A stretch of DNA of 64,000 bases, from positions 31,675 through 95,674 of the forward strand of contig SYGP01000006.1 in NCBI GenBank assembly GCA_005799495.1. The letters run 5' to 3'. The notes beneath the pieces are model-generated. The model saw only the letters and a list, made by a program, of their open reading frames with translations, was not told the DNA's origin and did not search any database. A program made the position numbers and the translations under genes. Position 1 is the first letter of the stretch. Each line of letters starts with the position of its first letter. Positions 16,305-26,200 of the stretch are shown here, in pieces. The DNA is from Planctomycetia bacterium (lineage in GTDB: Bacteria > Planctomycetota > Phycisphaerae > Phycisphaerales > SM1A02).

Positions 16305-18860
16305 TCAACGCCACTCATGGCGCGGGTAGCGACGGCGCAGTTCGGGGCGCAACTGCGGATACAGCACGCGCCAGAATGCGGGCAAATCGCTCGTGATTTG
16401 CAGGGGTCGGCGATTCGGACCGAGGATCTCGAGCAACACCGGAACTCGCCCCCCGGCCACGCAGGGGGACGTCTCGAGCCCATACAGATCCTGAATCTTC
16501 GCTGCGCCCCGCACGGGCTGGCCCATCTCATACTGCAGCCGCATGCGAAAGCCGCGCGGCAGCGCGATCTCCGTGGGCGCCATCTGCTGAATGAAGCGTC
16601 GATCCTCCTGCGAGAGCGCGCCCTGCAGTACCTCAAGCGATGGACGACTGCGCACTTCGCTCCACCGCGTGGCACCCGCCGCCCACTCCGCGAACAGGAT
16701 CCGAAGGTCATCCTCGCCGTACACATCGAGCCGACGCTCGGGCACCAATGCAGACACCCAACGAACGCGGGCGATCCATGGAACGCTTCGCTCCTCCCAG
16801 TCATCGGGACGCCGACCATCCGAGATCATCTGTGCAGCGATCACATCCGCCGCTGCGCCCGTGTCGCGCGGCGGGCGCACGGTTGCATCGATCACCCACT
16901 CATCGAAGCGTCGCTCTTCCACGGACACCACCGCCTCGCGCTCGCCATCCCAGCGCTCCGCATGCTGCGTCGAGAAGCGGTGTGGCAGCGTCGACTCGAC
17001 CCACGACACATGCAGTGCGTTCACCATGGACAGCACGGTCTGCGCGGCATCGCCTTCGCCGATCTGCCGGACATCGAAGGCAAGGAGCGGACCGGCGCCC
17101 TGATGCAGGCTCGAACGGTCGATCGACACCTTGCGCCTGCCGCGCATCGACGCGTGCGGGCGCTGCGCATCGATGCGCCATCCGACTCGGTCGGGAAAAC
17201 CAAGCATGAACGCCGCCGCGACCTCCGCGTCATCGTCGTGGCGTGCAACGCCGCGAGATGGCGAAGTCTGCACGCAGGACTCCGCAGATCGCTGCAGGTG
17301 CGCCGCAGCACGCTCCAGTTCCCGCGCCGACGTCGCGTCCACCCGCCCGCGGGCTCCACGCGTCCACGCTTGCCACGCGCGCTCGCGCGCCGTGACATCC
17401 CCGGGCATGTCTCCACGTTCGAGCGCGCCGCGAAGTGCCGCAGGATCTTCCCGCTCGAATGGGTCGCGCTCAGCCAGCAATGCCGCCCACCACGACACGC
17501 GCATCGCCACGCCGCGCCGCGCACCCTCGAGCAGCGCCCGTGCAAGCCGCGGATGCGCAGGAATGCGCGACATCGCGCGTCCATCTTCGGTCAATCCACC
17601 ATCCTCGCCGACCGCACCGCACTGCCGCAGGACATCCTCCGATCGCGCGAGCGACACGGGCGTGGGCGCATCGACCCACGGAAACGCCGCGACATCATCG
17701 ACCCCTGCAGCCCGAAGCGAGAGCACAGCCTCGGAGAGATCGATGCGGTGGATTTCTGGGGTCTCGTACGGTGCACGCCGCGCATGCGACGCAGCACTCC
17801 AGAGCCGCACGCACGCACCAGGGCCCGTCCGCCCCGCGCGCCCTGTGCGCTGCGCGGCGCTCGCCTGGCTGATCGGCTCGACGCGAAGCGCGTTCAAGTC
17901 GCGCTGCGTATCGAAGCGGTGAATCCGCGCCACACCAGCGTCGACCACCCATCGGATGCCGGGGATCGTGAGGCTTGTCTCCGCGATGTTCGTGGCGAGA
18001 ATCACACGGCGTTTCGCGCACGGCGCAAAGACGCGGTCTTGCTCCTCGGGTTGCTGTCCACCGTGCAGCGGAAGCACTTCCATCTGTGCAGCGGAACGAG
18101 CCGCGCGCATCACTTCAAGGGTGCGCGCGATCTCCCCCCGACCAGGCAAGAACACAAGACCATCACCACCAAATCGGTCGGCGGCCTCGAGTGCTTCCTG
18201 TGCCGCACGCGCGCACGCATCCTCGCCACCCTTCGCATCCGGACGGTGCTCCACCATCACCGGATGAAGTCGTCCCTCCACCTGCAGTGGTTCCACCTCC
18301 AGTGAACGCGCCACGCGCGCCGCATCGAGGGTTGCACTCATCACGAGCAGTGCGGGCGCCCCACCGCCGCCCCCCGCCGCGTCTGCGCGCCGCCCCCGCT
18401 GCGTTGAACGCGCCTGTGCGCGCAGGACAAGGCCCACCGCGAGGTCGGACGAAAGCCCGCGCTCGTGGAACTCGTCGACGATCACCGTGCGGATGCCATC
18501 GAGCCCTCCGCGTCCAGTCGCCAGACGAACGAACAGACCATCCGTCATGAAGAGGATGCGGGTGCGCTCGCTCTCCTTCCTGTCGAAACGCGTTCGCCAG
18601 CCCACCAGATCGCCCTCGCGCGAACCCATCTCGTGCGCCACACGCCGCGCCACCGCGCGCGCCGCCAACCGCCTCGGCTGCAGCACCACGATGCGCCCCG
18701 CATCCGTCACTCCTGCGCGCGCGAGGATCTGTGGAACCTGCGTCGTCTTCCCGGATCCCGTCTCGGCCACGAGCACCACCCGCTGGGCCTGACGCAGTTG
18801 CCGCACGATCTGTTCGGCATGCTGCAGCACCGGCAGTGCCGCCACGAGCGGATCAGAATG
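16305..18860 (-). CDS. hrpB: ATP-dependent DExH-box helicase HrpB
   Basis: 851 residues, close to the usual 800-850. Motif I (AETGSGKTT, 34-42), motif II DEFH, motif III SAT, motif V (TNIAETSLTIPGI) and motif VI (QRTGRAGRTGPG) are all present, followed by the winged-helix/ratchet (HA2-like) region and the C-terminal HrpB domain. HrpB belongs to the DEAH family of putative RNA helicases; in E. coli it is not essential and its substrate is poorly known. The start ATG 18860 overlaps the preceding stop by eight bases; an in-frame start lies eight codons upstream. It is the last gene of the ribH-nusB-ftsY operon. Confidence 0.92.
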   Translation of the reverse strand, partial: HSDPLVAALPVLQHAEQIVRQLRQAQRVVLVAETGSGKTTQVPQILARAGVTDAGRIVVLQPRRLAARAVARRVAHEMGSREGDLVGWRTRFDRKESERTRILFMTDGLFVRLATGRGGLDGIRTVIVDEFHERGLSSDLAVGLVLRAQARSTQRGRRADAAGGGGGAPALLVMSATLDAARVARSLEVEPLQVEGRLHPVMVEHRPDAKGGEDACARAAQEALEAADRFGGDGLVFLPGRGEIARTLEVMRAARSAAQMEVLPLHGGQQPEEQDRVFAPCAKRRVILATNIAETSLTIPGIRWVVDAGVARIHRFDTQRDLNALRVEPISQASAAQRTGRAGRTGPGACVRLWSAASHARRAPYETPEIHRIDLSEAVLSLRAAGVDDVAAFPWVDAPTPVSLARSEDVLRQCGAVGEDGGLTEDGRAMSRIPAHPRLARALLEGARRGVAMRVSWWAALLAERDPFEREDPAALRGALERGDMPGDVTARERAWQAWTRGARGRVDATSARELERAAAHLQRSAESCVQTSPSRGVARHDDDAEVAAAFMLGFPDRVGWRIDAQRPHASMRGRRKVSIDRSSLHQGAGPLLAFDVRQIGEGDAAQTVLSMVNALHVSWVESTLPHRFSTQHAERWDGEREAVVSVEERRFDEWVIDATVRPPRDTGAAADVIAAQMISDGRRPDDWEERSVPWIARVRWVSALVPERRLDVYGEDDLRILFAEWAAGATRWSEVRSRPSLEVLQGALSQEDRRFIQQMAPTEIALPRGFRMRLQYEMGQPVRGAAKIQDLYGLETSPCVAGGRVPVLLEILGPNRRPLQITSDLPAFWRVLYPQLRPELRRRYPRHEWR

Positions 18861-19557
18861 CATCCGAGTAGCGCTTGCGCACATCCTGCAGGAAGCGCGA
18901 AATCTGCCCCTGCTGCTTGGGCGACGCGGTGACCTCGACTTCGCGCGTCCAGATGCTCATGAACCCCAGCGCGCCGTCCTCGCTCAGCTTCGGCACCTCG
19001 CGATCCTTCATGCGTTCCTCGCCGCGCGATGAGTCGCGGCGAATGCGCTCCACACGCTCCTTGTCGCTCACATCGCGCTCCTTGCCCGTGGCGAGGCGTT
19101 CACCCATCTTGCTCCACTCGACGACCCAGCGATCGATGTACGCATCGCGCTCGCCGGGTGCGGTGTTGAAGTAGCCGTCCGCGCCCTGCCAGAGAATGTC
19201 ACGGGCAAGCACACGGACATTCTGCGTCATCTGCTCGCGCACGGGACCCGTCACGCCCGCCATGAAGCCAGCCATCGCGGCGCTCTCTCCAGACTCCATG
19301 CCTCGAAAACGATCGCTGAGTTCTCGCAGGAACCGCATCCGCTCCTCGAGGGGCAACTCGTTGAAGTCGTCCATCGCGAGGTAACCCAGCACATCATCCA
19401 CGGGAGAGTCGAAGATCGATGGCGGCGGCTTCCAACGAACCACCGTCCACCAATACGCGCCGCCGCCCACGAGTGCGAGCAGCAGCAGCACCGCCGCACC
19501 GCGCAGCATGGCGCCGCGACGCTCCTTGAGCCCATCGATCAGGTCACGCAGGTCCAT
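18853..19557 (-). CDS. Uncharacterised single-pass membrane protein
   Basis: 234 residues. A cytoplasmic start (MDLRDLIDGLKERRGAM) precedes one membrane helix (about 20-40). The exported part is charged and helical: MDDFNELPLEERMRFLRELSD is followed by a conserved-looking run with WQGADGYFNTAPGERDAYIDRW. I recognise no family. The gene lies 39 bases behind the prepilin gene and overlaps the hrpB start by eight bases, so it is probably transcribed with them. A TACTCT box 22 bases before the ATG could add an internal promoter. Function unknown. Confidence 0.7.
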   Translation of the reverse strand: MDLRDLIDGLKERRGAMLRGAAVLLLLALVGGGAYWWTVVRWKPPPSIFDSPVDDVLGYLAMDDFNELPLEERMRFLRELSDRFRGMESGESAAMAGFMAGVTGPVREQMTQNVRVLARDILWQGADGYFNTAPGERDAYIDRWVVEWSKMGERLATGKERDVSDKERVERIRRDSSRGEERMKDREVPKLSEDGALGFMSIWTREVEVTASPKQQGQISRFLQDVRKRYSDAF

Positions 19558-19596
19558 GATGTGTGTCGCCGAGCGGCCGAGAGTACCTGCAGACGA

Positions 19597-20247
19597 TCAT
19601 GGCTCCTCCGCTTCAAACTCCGCCTTGATCGCGCGAGCGGATCCATCGAGATAGACGCCGTTGCGCGGAATCCGCGTGCCACCCGTGTGACGATCCGCGC
19701 TGTCGAGCAGCAGCGGGAAGAGCCCGTTGCTGTCCTCTTCGAGCAGCGCCAACACCAGTTTCGACTCCGTCTGCAGACGAAGCTGCTCACGCTGCACCGC
19801 CGACGAGTCCTGCGGCATCGCGAGCAGCACCTGCAGCACCTGGAACTGAATCTCCGGCGTGAAGCGGATCAGGCCGGGGAAATAGGTGTAACTCGTTCCC
19901 GTTTCAAGCGACTCGCTGTCGACATCGGAGGGGCACAGCCAAGTCGGGCTGTCGACCGCCATGAACTTCGAGAGCAGATTCGGCAAACCGCCCTCCGTTC
20001 CGTCGGGCGTGACGACGGGCAGGAAGTCGCACATCGGCAGCAGATCCTTGTTCGCGGTCCGGTAGGACTGCATCGCGGAGTAGTTCTGCCGAAGGTTGCT
20101 GAGGCAGCCCGTGTTCTGGCTCTCCCGTTGAATCATCTTGTACGCGGGCACCGTGATGCCCACGAGCAGCACGATGATGCCGATCACCACCAACGCTTCC
20201 ACAAGCGTGAAGGCTTTCGAAGTGGATGACCGTGCCCGGCGCATCAT
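19597..20247 (-). CDS. Type II secretion/type IV pilin-like protein (DUF1559-like prepilin)
   Basis: 216 residues. The N-terminus has the prepilin cleavage and methylation site, KAFTLVEALVVIGIIVLLVG: the Glu at mature position +5 and the hydrophobic helix are typical of type IV pilins and pseudopilins. The cleavage residue before FTLVE is Ala (KA/FTLVE), where Gly is usual. Residues 45-215 form the globular head, with CLSNLRQNYSAMQSYRTANKD and two cysteines. DUF1559-like prepilins are abundant in Planctomycetota and of mostly unknown role. The ATG overlaps the ftsY stop as ATGA. Confidence 0.75.
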   Translation of the reverse strand: MMRRARSSTSKAFTLVEALVVIGIIVLLVGITVPAYKMIQRESQNTGCLSNLRQNYSAMQSYRTANKDLLPMCDFLPVVTPDGTEGGLPNLLSKFMAVDSPTWLCPSDVDSESLETGTSYTYFPGLIRFTPEIQFQVLQVLLAMPQDSSAVQREQLRLQTESKLVLALLEEDSNGLFPLLLDSADRHTGGTRIPRNGVYLDGSARAIKAEFEAEEP

Positions 20248-21194
20248 GCGCCCATGGTAGTCGCGGGTGCCGCAAAAACCGCATCCACGAAGCGTTTGGG
20301 ATCGAACGGCTCGACATCCTCGGGCTGCTCTCCGACGCCAATCAGCTTCACTGGAATCCCAAGCGCATCATGGATCGCCACCGCGACGCCGCCACGCGCG
20401 GTGCCATCCATCTTCGCGAGGAAGAGTCCGGTCACAGCCACCGCCTGCCGGAACGCGGTCGCCTGCACGATCGCGTTCTGCCCGCTCGTGGCATCGAGCA
20501 CGAGCAGCACCTCATGAGGCGCACCGGGAATCTGCCGCGCAATCACATCGCGAATCTTGGTCAGTTGTCGCATCAGGCTCGCTTCGTTGTGCAATCGACC
20601 CGCGGTATCCACCAGCAGCACATCGACCCCTCGGCGGACGGCCGCCTGCGCCGCATCGAACGCGACCGCGGCTGGATCACCGCCCGTGGAACCCTTGACG
20701 ACTTCCACACCCAGCCGCTGCGCCCAAATGCCAAGCTGCTGAACCGCACCCGCGCGATAGGTGTCCGCCGCGGCGAGCAACACCGAGCGACCGGACTTGC
20801 GGATCGAGTGCGCGATCTTCGCGACGCTTGTGGTCTTGCCGACGCCATTGACGCCCACGACAAGCACCACCGCAGGCTTTCCCACTCCCACCGCGATCTC
20901 ACGCGATCCACCGATGCCACGTGCGAGTCGATCCGACAGGACCCGCTTGAGGTACTCCAGGGCATCCTCCCCGCGGTCCACACGCCCCGCACGAAACTCC
21001 GCCCGCAGCGCCCCCACGATCTCACGCGCGGCGTTCACGCCGACATCCGCCGACACCAGTTGTGCCTCGATCTCGGTCAGCACTTCATCGCTGAGTCGGC
21101 GGCCATGCAGCACGCTGCGCAAACCAACGCCAACGGCTGCAGCGGTCTTCGACAGCCCGCGGCGAATCGCATCGAACGTGGAAGCGAAGAGCAT
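20244..21194 (-). CDS. ftsY: Signal recognition particle receptor FtsY
   Basis: 316 residues. The N domain (about 20-100) is followed by the GTPase domain: GVNGVGKTT (G1), DTYRAGAVQQL, DTAGRLHNEASLM (G3), LDATSGQNA, TGLFLAKMDGTARGG (G4) and IGVGEQPEDVEPFD. It is the membrane-bound receptor that takes signal-recognition-particle-bound ribosomes to the translocon. The usual acidic N-terminal A domain of E. coli is absent, which is normal for many phyla. I start at ATG 21194 because the longer frame is a shadow of nusB; ten bases separate it from the nusB stop. Confidence 0.96.
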   Translation of the reverse strand: MLFASTFDAIRRGLSKTAAAVGVGLRSVLHGRRLSDEVLTEIEAQLVSADVGVNAAREIVGALRAEFRAGRVDRGEDALEYLKRVLSDRLARGIGGSREIAVGVGKPAVVLVVGVNGVGKTTSVAKIAHSIRKSGRSVLLAAADTYRAGAVQQLGIWAQRLGVEVVKGSTGGDPAAVAFDAAQAAVRRGVDVLLVDTAGRLHNEASLMRQLTKIRDVIARQIPGAPHEVLLVLDATSGQNAIVQATAFRQAVAVTGLFLAKMDGTARGGVAVAIHDALGIPVKLIGVGEQPEDVEPFDPKRFVDAVFAAPATTMGA

Positions 21195-21204
21195 GGCCGA
21201 ACGC

Positions 21205-21681
21205 TCACACCACCCGATCGCCGGGAAGCGGCTGTTCGGCCCGGCTGATCGCGATGCGATCGAGGATCGCGTTGATGAACGCGTAGCTACGCTCGGTGCT
21301 GTAGACCTTCGCCAGTTCCACGGCGCCATTGATGGCAAGCGGCGCGGGAACGCCACCGCGCACCAGTTCCCAGTAGCCGATGCGGAGAATGTTCCGGTCC
21401 ACGCTGGCCTGACGGTTCGTTGGCCACTCGGGTGCAAGCGCCGTCACATCGCGGTCGGCATCCTCGCGCGAATCCCACGCCGCGCGCGCGAGCGTCAGAC
21501 CGCCCTCGACCGCCTCGGGAGGGAAGTCGCACTCCCACTGGATCGGATCGGTCGGTCGCGATTCACTCGCCCGAGCACGGAATGATCGCGCCAGCAGATC
21601 GCAGTCCGCGGGACCGCCGCCGAGATCGAACTGAAAGAGAGCCTGCAGTGCGCAGCAACGCTCCGGGTGCGAAGCGCTCAC
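21205..21681 (-). CDS. nusB: Transcription antitermination factor NusB
   Basis: 158 residues from a GTG at 21681 that overlaps the ribH stop as GTGA. No ATG lies near the expected start, so the overlap decides it. The all-helical NusB fold is seen in ERCCALQALFQFDL at the start and in VDRNILRIGYWELV, then NGAVELAKVYSTERSYAFINAILDR, the conserved C-terminal helices. With NusE it binds boxA RNA in rRNA antitermination complexes. The ribH-nusB pairing is common across bacteria. Confidence 0.9.
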   Translation of the reverse strand: MSASHPERCCALQALFQFDLGGGPADCDLLARSFRARASESRPTDPIQWECDFPPEAVEGGLTLARAAWDSREDADRDVTALAPEWPTNRQASVDRNILRIGYWELVRGGVPAPLAINGAVELAKVYSTERSYAFINAILDRIAISRAEQPLPGDRVV

Positions 21682-22211
21682 CGCAAGGATCCTGCGCCGC
21701 GCGGCGAGCCGCCCACGGAACTTCCCGAGAGCGAGCGAATCGCGGCGACGGCACGAAGCGCGGCTGCCATCGCTTCCTCTCCCTTGTTGCCCTTCGAGCC
21801 ACCCGCACGCGCGCGCGCTTGTTCGATCGTCGCACAGGTGAGCACGCCGAAGCACACGGGCTTCCCGCTGTCCAGCCCCACGCGCATCAAACCATGCGCC
21901 ACGGCATCGGAGATGTAGCGGTCGTGGCTCGTTTCTCCGGTCAGTACACAGCCGATCGCCACGACCGCATCCACGTCCGCCCGCTGCGCAGCCGCCGACG
22001 CGATCACGGGAAGTTCGAACGCGCCCGGCGCTTGGATCTGTTCGAGCCGCTCCGAATGCCCGCCAGCATCCTCGAAGGTGCGCCGCGCTCCAACCGCGAG
22101 CGTCCCACTGATGTCGGCGTGGTAACCACTGACAACCAGCACGACCGTCATGTCGTTGGCACGAAGGGGCGAGTGTTCCGCAGCATGATCGGACGGCTTC
22201 ATGGGCTTCAT
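21678..22211 (-). CDS. ribH: 6,7-dimethyl-8-ribityllumazine synthase
   Basis: 177 residues. It condenses the ribityl-pyrimidine with dihydroxybutanone phosphate to give lumazine, the last-but-one step of riboflavin synthesis. GAFELPVIA, GCVLTGETSHDRYI (with the catalytic His), FGVLTCATIEQA and GNKGEEAM match the family. ATG 22211 gives MKPMKPSDHA; a second ATG lies three codons on. Other riboflavin genes are not nearby. The C-terminal 15 residues are an unusual Ser/Gly-rich tail. The start codon is 26 bases from the divergent ubiA-like gene. Confidence 0.94.
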   Translation of the reverse strand: MKPMKPSDHAAEHSPLRANDMTVVLVVSGYHADISGTLAVGARRTFEDAGGHSERLEQIQAPGAFELPVIASAAAQRADVDAVVAIGCVLTGETSHDRYISDAVAHGLMRVGLDSGKPVCFGVLTCATIEQARARAGGSKGNKGEEAMAAALRAVAAIRSLSGSSVGGSPRGAGSLR

Positions 22212-22221
22212 GGGGCAAGCG

Positions 22222-22231
22222 ATGGTAGCCT
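22222..22231. promoter_or_regulatory. Symmetric bidirectional -10 region between ribH and ubiA-like gene
   Basis: ATGGTAGCCT has the form ANNNTANNNT. On the plus strand TAGCCT (22226-22231) ends six bases before the ubiA-like ATG at 22238. On the minus strand TACCAT (22227-22222) ends ten bases before the ribH ATG at 22211. The two -10 boxes share the central TA. Only 26 bases separate the start codons, so both transcripts must start almost at their ATG. Confidence 0.45.
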
Positions 22232-22237
22232 TGCACC

Positions 22238-23212
22238 ATGGCGGGCGTCGCACGCAAAGTGCTCTCCGCAGTCGAACTGACGCGCACATCGATGGCTTTT
22301 GGGGCCATCACCGACTTGTGGCTCATCGTCATCCTCTCGCGCACGCGGCCGGAGTACCACTACATGCCGGTGGCAACCATGCCACTCGCCCAGGCTCTCG
22401 CGGCCACGGCCATCATTGCGTTCGGGCTCTTCGCCTTCGGCGCAACACTGAACGATCTGCTCGATGCGCGGCGCGACCGTGTGTTCAGCCCGCAGCGTCC
22501 GCTCGCAGTGGGCGATCTCGGTGGAACCCAAGCGCTGACCGTTGCGCTCGGATCGCTGCTCATGGCCATCGCCGCCGCCGTGCTGTTCGGCAGCGGCGCA
22601 CTGTTGATCACCCTGCTCGTGGCCGGCGGACTCGTCTTCTACAACGGCGCTGGCAAGTACATCCCCGGGGTCGGCATCATGACGATCGGCCTGATTCATG
22701 CAGCCCACATGCTGATCCCCAATGACCAGTTCACGTTCACGCTGCCCGCATGGCTCGCGATGACGCATGCGCTCGTGGTCGGTGGCGCCGCGCACATCCT
22801 GCAAGGCAAGCGACCTCCGCTCTCGCCCCGCGCGATCGCATCGGTGATCGCAGGCTGGATCGCCTGGAGCAGCATGCTCATCGGTCTTGGCGTCGTGCGT
22901 TCCTCGGGATCGTTCTGGCCGAGTGATGCACCGCTCTGGGGAGCGCTCCTGCCCGTCCTCGCTGCGGCGGGCTTCGGCGCGGTCTTGCTGCGCAAGATCC
23001 CCCGGGCACTCACTCGACAGATCGCAGCGGCAAAGGTCGTGCGGTACGGCGCACTCTGGCAGTCGGTGTACGCAGCCTCGTGGCTCTTCGCATGGGGGCA
23101 GTTCGGGTGGGGATTGACCGCACTGGTCATCGCGGTGTTGGCGTTCGGCATGACCATCGCCGTCAAGGAAGTGTCGACGGCTCTGCACGATCCGCTCGGT
23201 TTCCGCGGCTGA
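22238..23212 (+). CDS. UbiA-family prenyltransferase-like membrane protein
   Basis: 324 residues with about eight to nine hydrophobic helices. The first aspartate-rich motif NDLLDARRD (72-80), which binds Mg-prenyl diphosphate in UbiA enzymes, is intact after FGLFAFGAT. The second Asp motif of the family is not visible; YNGAGKYIPGVGIMTIG occupies the place where it should be. The family transfers polyprenyl chains to aromatic or other acceptors. The acceptor is not predictable: no quinone or chlorophyll gene lies nearby. It is followed after 31 bases by lptD, which has its own promoter candidate. Confidence 0.8.
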   Translation: MAGVARKVLSAVELTRTSMAFGAITDLWLIVILSRTRPEYHYMPVATMPLAQALAATAIIAFGLFAFGATLNDLLDARRDRVFSPQRPLAVGDLGGTQALTVALGSLLMAIAAAVLFGSGALLITLLVAGGLVFYNGAGKYIPGVGIMTIGLIHAAHMLIPNDQFTFTLPAWLAMTHALVVGGAAHILQGKRPPLSPRAIASVIAGWIAWSSMLIGLGVVRSSGSFWPSDAPLWGALLPVLAAAGFGAVLLRKIPRALTRQIAAAKVVRYGALWQSVYAASWLFAWGQFGWGLTALVIAVLAFGMTIAVKEVSTALHDPLGFRG

Positions 23213-23225
23213 ACCGCTCCCCCCG

Positions 23226-23231
23226 TAGCAT
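23226..23231 (+). promoter_or_regulatory. Candidate -10 box of lptD
   Basis: TAGCAT ends 12 bases before ATG 23244 in the short gap after the UbiA-like gene. No clear -35 box. Confidence 0.25.
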
Positions 23232-23243
23232 CCATCCCCAACG

Positions 23244-26200
23244 ATGGCTGCGAGCGATCAGCGACAGACCGACTCCGTGATCATCGCCTCGATGACCATC
23301 CTGTTCGCGGTCGTCCGAAGCACCATTGCATACGCCCTTCCCCTGATCACCCTCCTGCTCGGCGCGCCACACGCCGACGGACAGGAACTCCGCGATGTTC
23401 CGATCACGGGGCAGTCTCTCGGCGGATTCGTCCTCCCTGTCGAGCCGGTCACAGGCGACATCCGCATCGAAGGCGTTCGCGCATGGACTTGGACGGTCGA
23501 CGACACGCAGCGCGTTCAACTCGAAGGCGATGTGCAGGTTCGTTTCGGTGGCTACTTCTTCACGAGCACTGATGCGGTCGTCTGGATCAATCGCATCCCA
23601 AGCGCCGCGGGACTCATCAACCAGATTGCCATCTACTTTCCCGAGGCAGAGGAACCCACACGCCGTGCGGGCCTCGGCGCCAGCGGCAGTGATCTGCTTG
23701 TCACAGGCAGCAGTCGCGGCGAAGTGCAGCTCTCCGTCGTGGCGGTTGAACAAAAGCAGCCGCCAAGCAGCAGCGTGCTCCTGGCCGCGACGGCCCGCGT
23801 GAAGCGCTATCTCGAGTCCGTCGCGCGCGGTGCACTTCTCCAGCCCAGGCCGCAAGTGGATGCGCCGCCGCCACCGCCGAGGGATCCACCGCTCGTGATC
23901 GGTGCCTCGCCCATACCTGCGCCACGCGAGCCAGCGCTTCCCACCCCCATCGTGCGCGCGGCGACGGACAGCGCGGAGATCTTCAGCCCGCGTGGATCGG
24001 TCTCGTTTTCGGCAGGCGATGTCTCCGTCGAAACCGAACAGCACTGCGTGATGCTCGCGGGCACCGTGCGCGTGGACTACACCAGTCCCCCGGGCGAGGG
24101 ACCGCTGCGCGAACTGCAACTCTCCGCCGACCGAGGCGTGGTGTTCCTGAAGCCCGAGTCCACCCGCGGCACCACCGATGCGAACGCGCTTCTCGACGCT
24201 CGTGACATCGCGGGCATCTACCTCGAGGGGGATGTGATTGCCACCGACTCCAACTATGTGCTGCGCGGCAAGCGCGTCTACTACGACCTCGAACGCAACA
24301 AGGCCATCGTGCTCGACGCCGTCATGCGCACCACGATGCGCAACGGATTGCTTGCCTATGCGCGCGCAGCGGAGATGCGCCAGATCGCGGCGGGCGAGTT
24401 CGAGGCGGACACCGCACGCGTCTCGACCAGTGAGTTCTTCACGCCGCACCTTTCGGTCGGCGTCTCGAAGCTGACCGTGACGGAAGACTCCTCGCCCGGC
24501 GGCTCGGGCAGTTTCTTCACGGGGCAGCACGCCACGCTTCGGGCGAACGGCATTCCCTTCCTCTACTGGCCATACATCGCAGGGTCGCCCAACCAAGTCC
24601 CGCTCAAGTACATCAATGTCGGCTTCAACGATTTCTTCGGCATGATCGTCAAGAGCGACTGGGATCTGCTCGATCTCATGGGCATCGAGAACGCCGAACC
24701 GCTGACGGAAGTGCGGCTGCTGCAGGAGGCGTATTCGAAGAACGCGGCGGGCTTGGGCCTTTCGGCGCAGGCGAACATCTTCGGCAGCGCCGCGAACATT
24801 CGCGCCATGGGTCTCTACGACTTCGGAAACGAGGAACAGACCGCCGCGGGGCGGACCATCATCAGTCCGATCCAGTACCGCGGCGATGCGGAGGGCAGTT
24901 GGCGGGGCAATCTCGCGAGCGATGTCACGCTCGCCATCGAGTTCGCCGTCTTCAGCGACTCCACCTACGCATCCATCTTCAAGCAGAACGATTACCTGAA
25001 TCGCCGCGAGTACGAGACGATGGGCTACCTGAACTGGCAGGACGCGAACAACTCGCTCTCGCTGCTGATGAAGTACAACCCGAACAACTTCATCTCGAAC
25101 GGGTCGATCCTCGCCTCGCGCCCCTACATCACGGACAAGATGCCGGAACTGGCGTACCAGCGCTACGGCGAAGCACTGTTCGGCGATACGGTCACTTGGT
25201 CGCAGCAGTACTCGGGAAACCTGATGCGGCTCGACCTGCAGTCGGGATCGCCATCGCAGCTCGGCATCTCGCCGCTCGCGTTCTCGACCTCGGGGCTCTA
25301 CCCATCCAATCTGAGCGTGAAGGATGCATATGAATCCGCTGGCTACGACGGACTGACCCGCTCGCGCGTCTACACCAGGCAGGAACTGGCCCTGCCGCTC
25401 GAACTCGGTTCGGTGAAGGCGGTGCCCTTCGTGCATGGGCAAGTGGCCGCGTACATCCTCAACAACTTCAAGGACTACAACCCCGATGCATCGGACTGGC
25501 GAACCCTCGTCGGCGCTGGAAGCCGATTCTCCACCGAGTGGACCGCCAACTACAACTCCGTGCGCAGTTCGTTCCTCGATCTCAATCGTCTGCACCATGT
25601 CGTCCAGCCAAGCGCGACGCTGTGGTACGGCTGGAACTCGCAGAGCGTCCTCAGCATGCCCGTGTACGACCAGGAAGTCGAAGCCACCTCGGGCGCTGCC
25701 GTGGCGCACGCCGCGATCTCCAACAAGCTGCAAACGATGCGTGGTGGGCCGGGCAACTGGCGCTCGGTCGACTGGCTTGTGCTGAATGTCGGTGCGGCGG
25801 TCGACAACCAAGGAAACTCGCTGCAGCCAACGACCACTGCGACGGATCCGCTCGGACTGCAGTATTCGCAGTCGCCCATGCCCACCTTCTATTCGTGGCG
25901 CCCCGAGTACTCGCAGTGGGGCGACCATGCCTATGCCAATGCGACTTGGCAGCTGAGCGATGCGTTCTCGCTCTACGGGCAAGGCACCTACCTGCTCGAA
26001 GACCGTGGCAACTCGATCAACAGTTTCGGGCTCACCGACCTCGGCCGCGGCACCATCGGCGGCAGCGTGCAGCAGTCGCCCGATGTGCGTGTCTTTGCGG
26101 AGTACCGCTATGTGAACACCTTCGGCGTCGCCGGCTATCCAGCGGACGAGTTCCTGCAGGGAGGATTCGCCTATCAACTGAGCAAGAAGTACGCGCTGAC

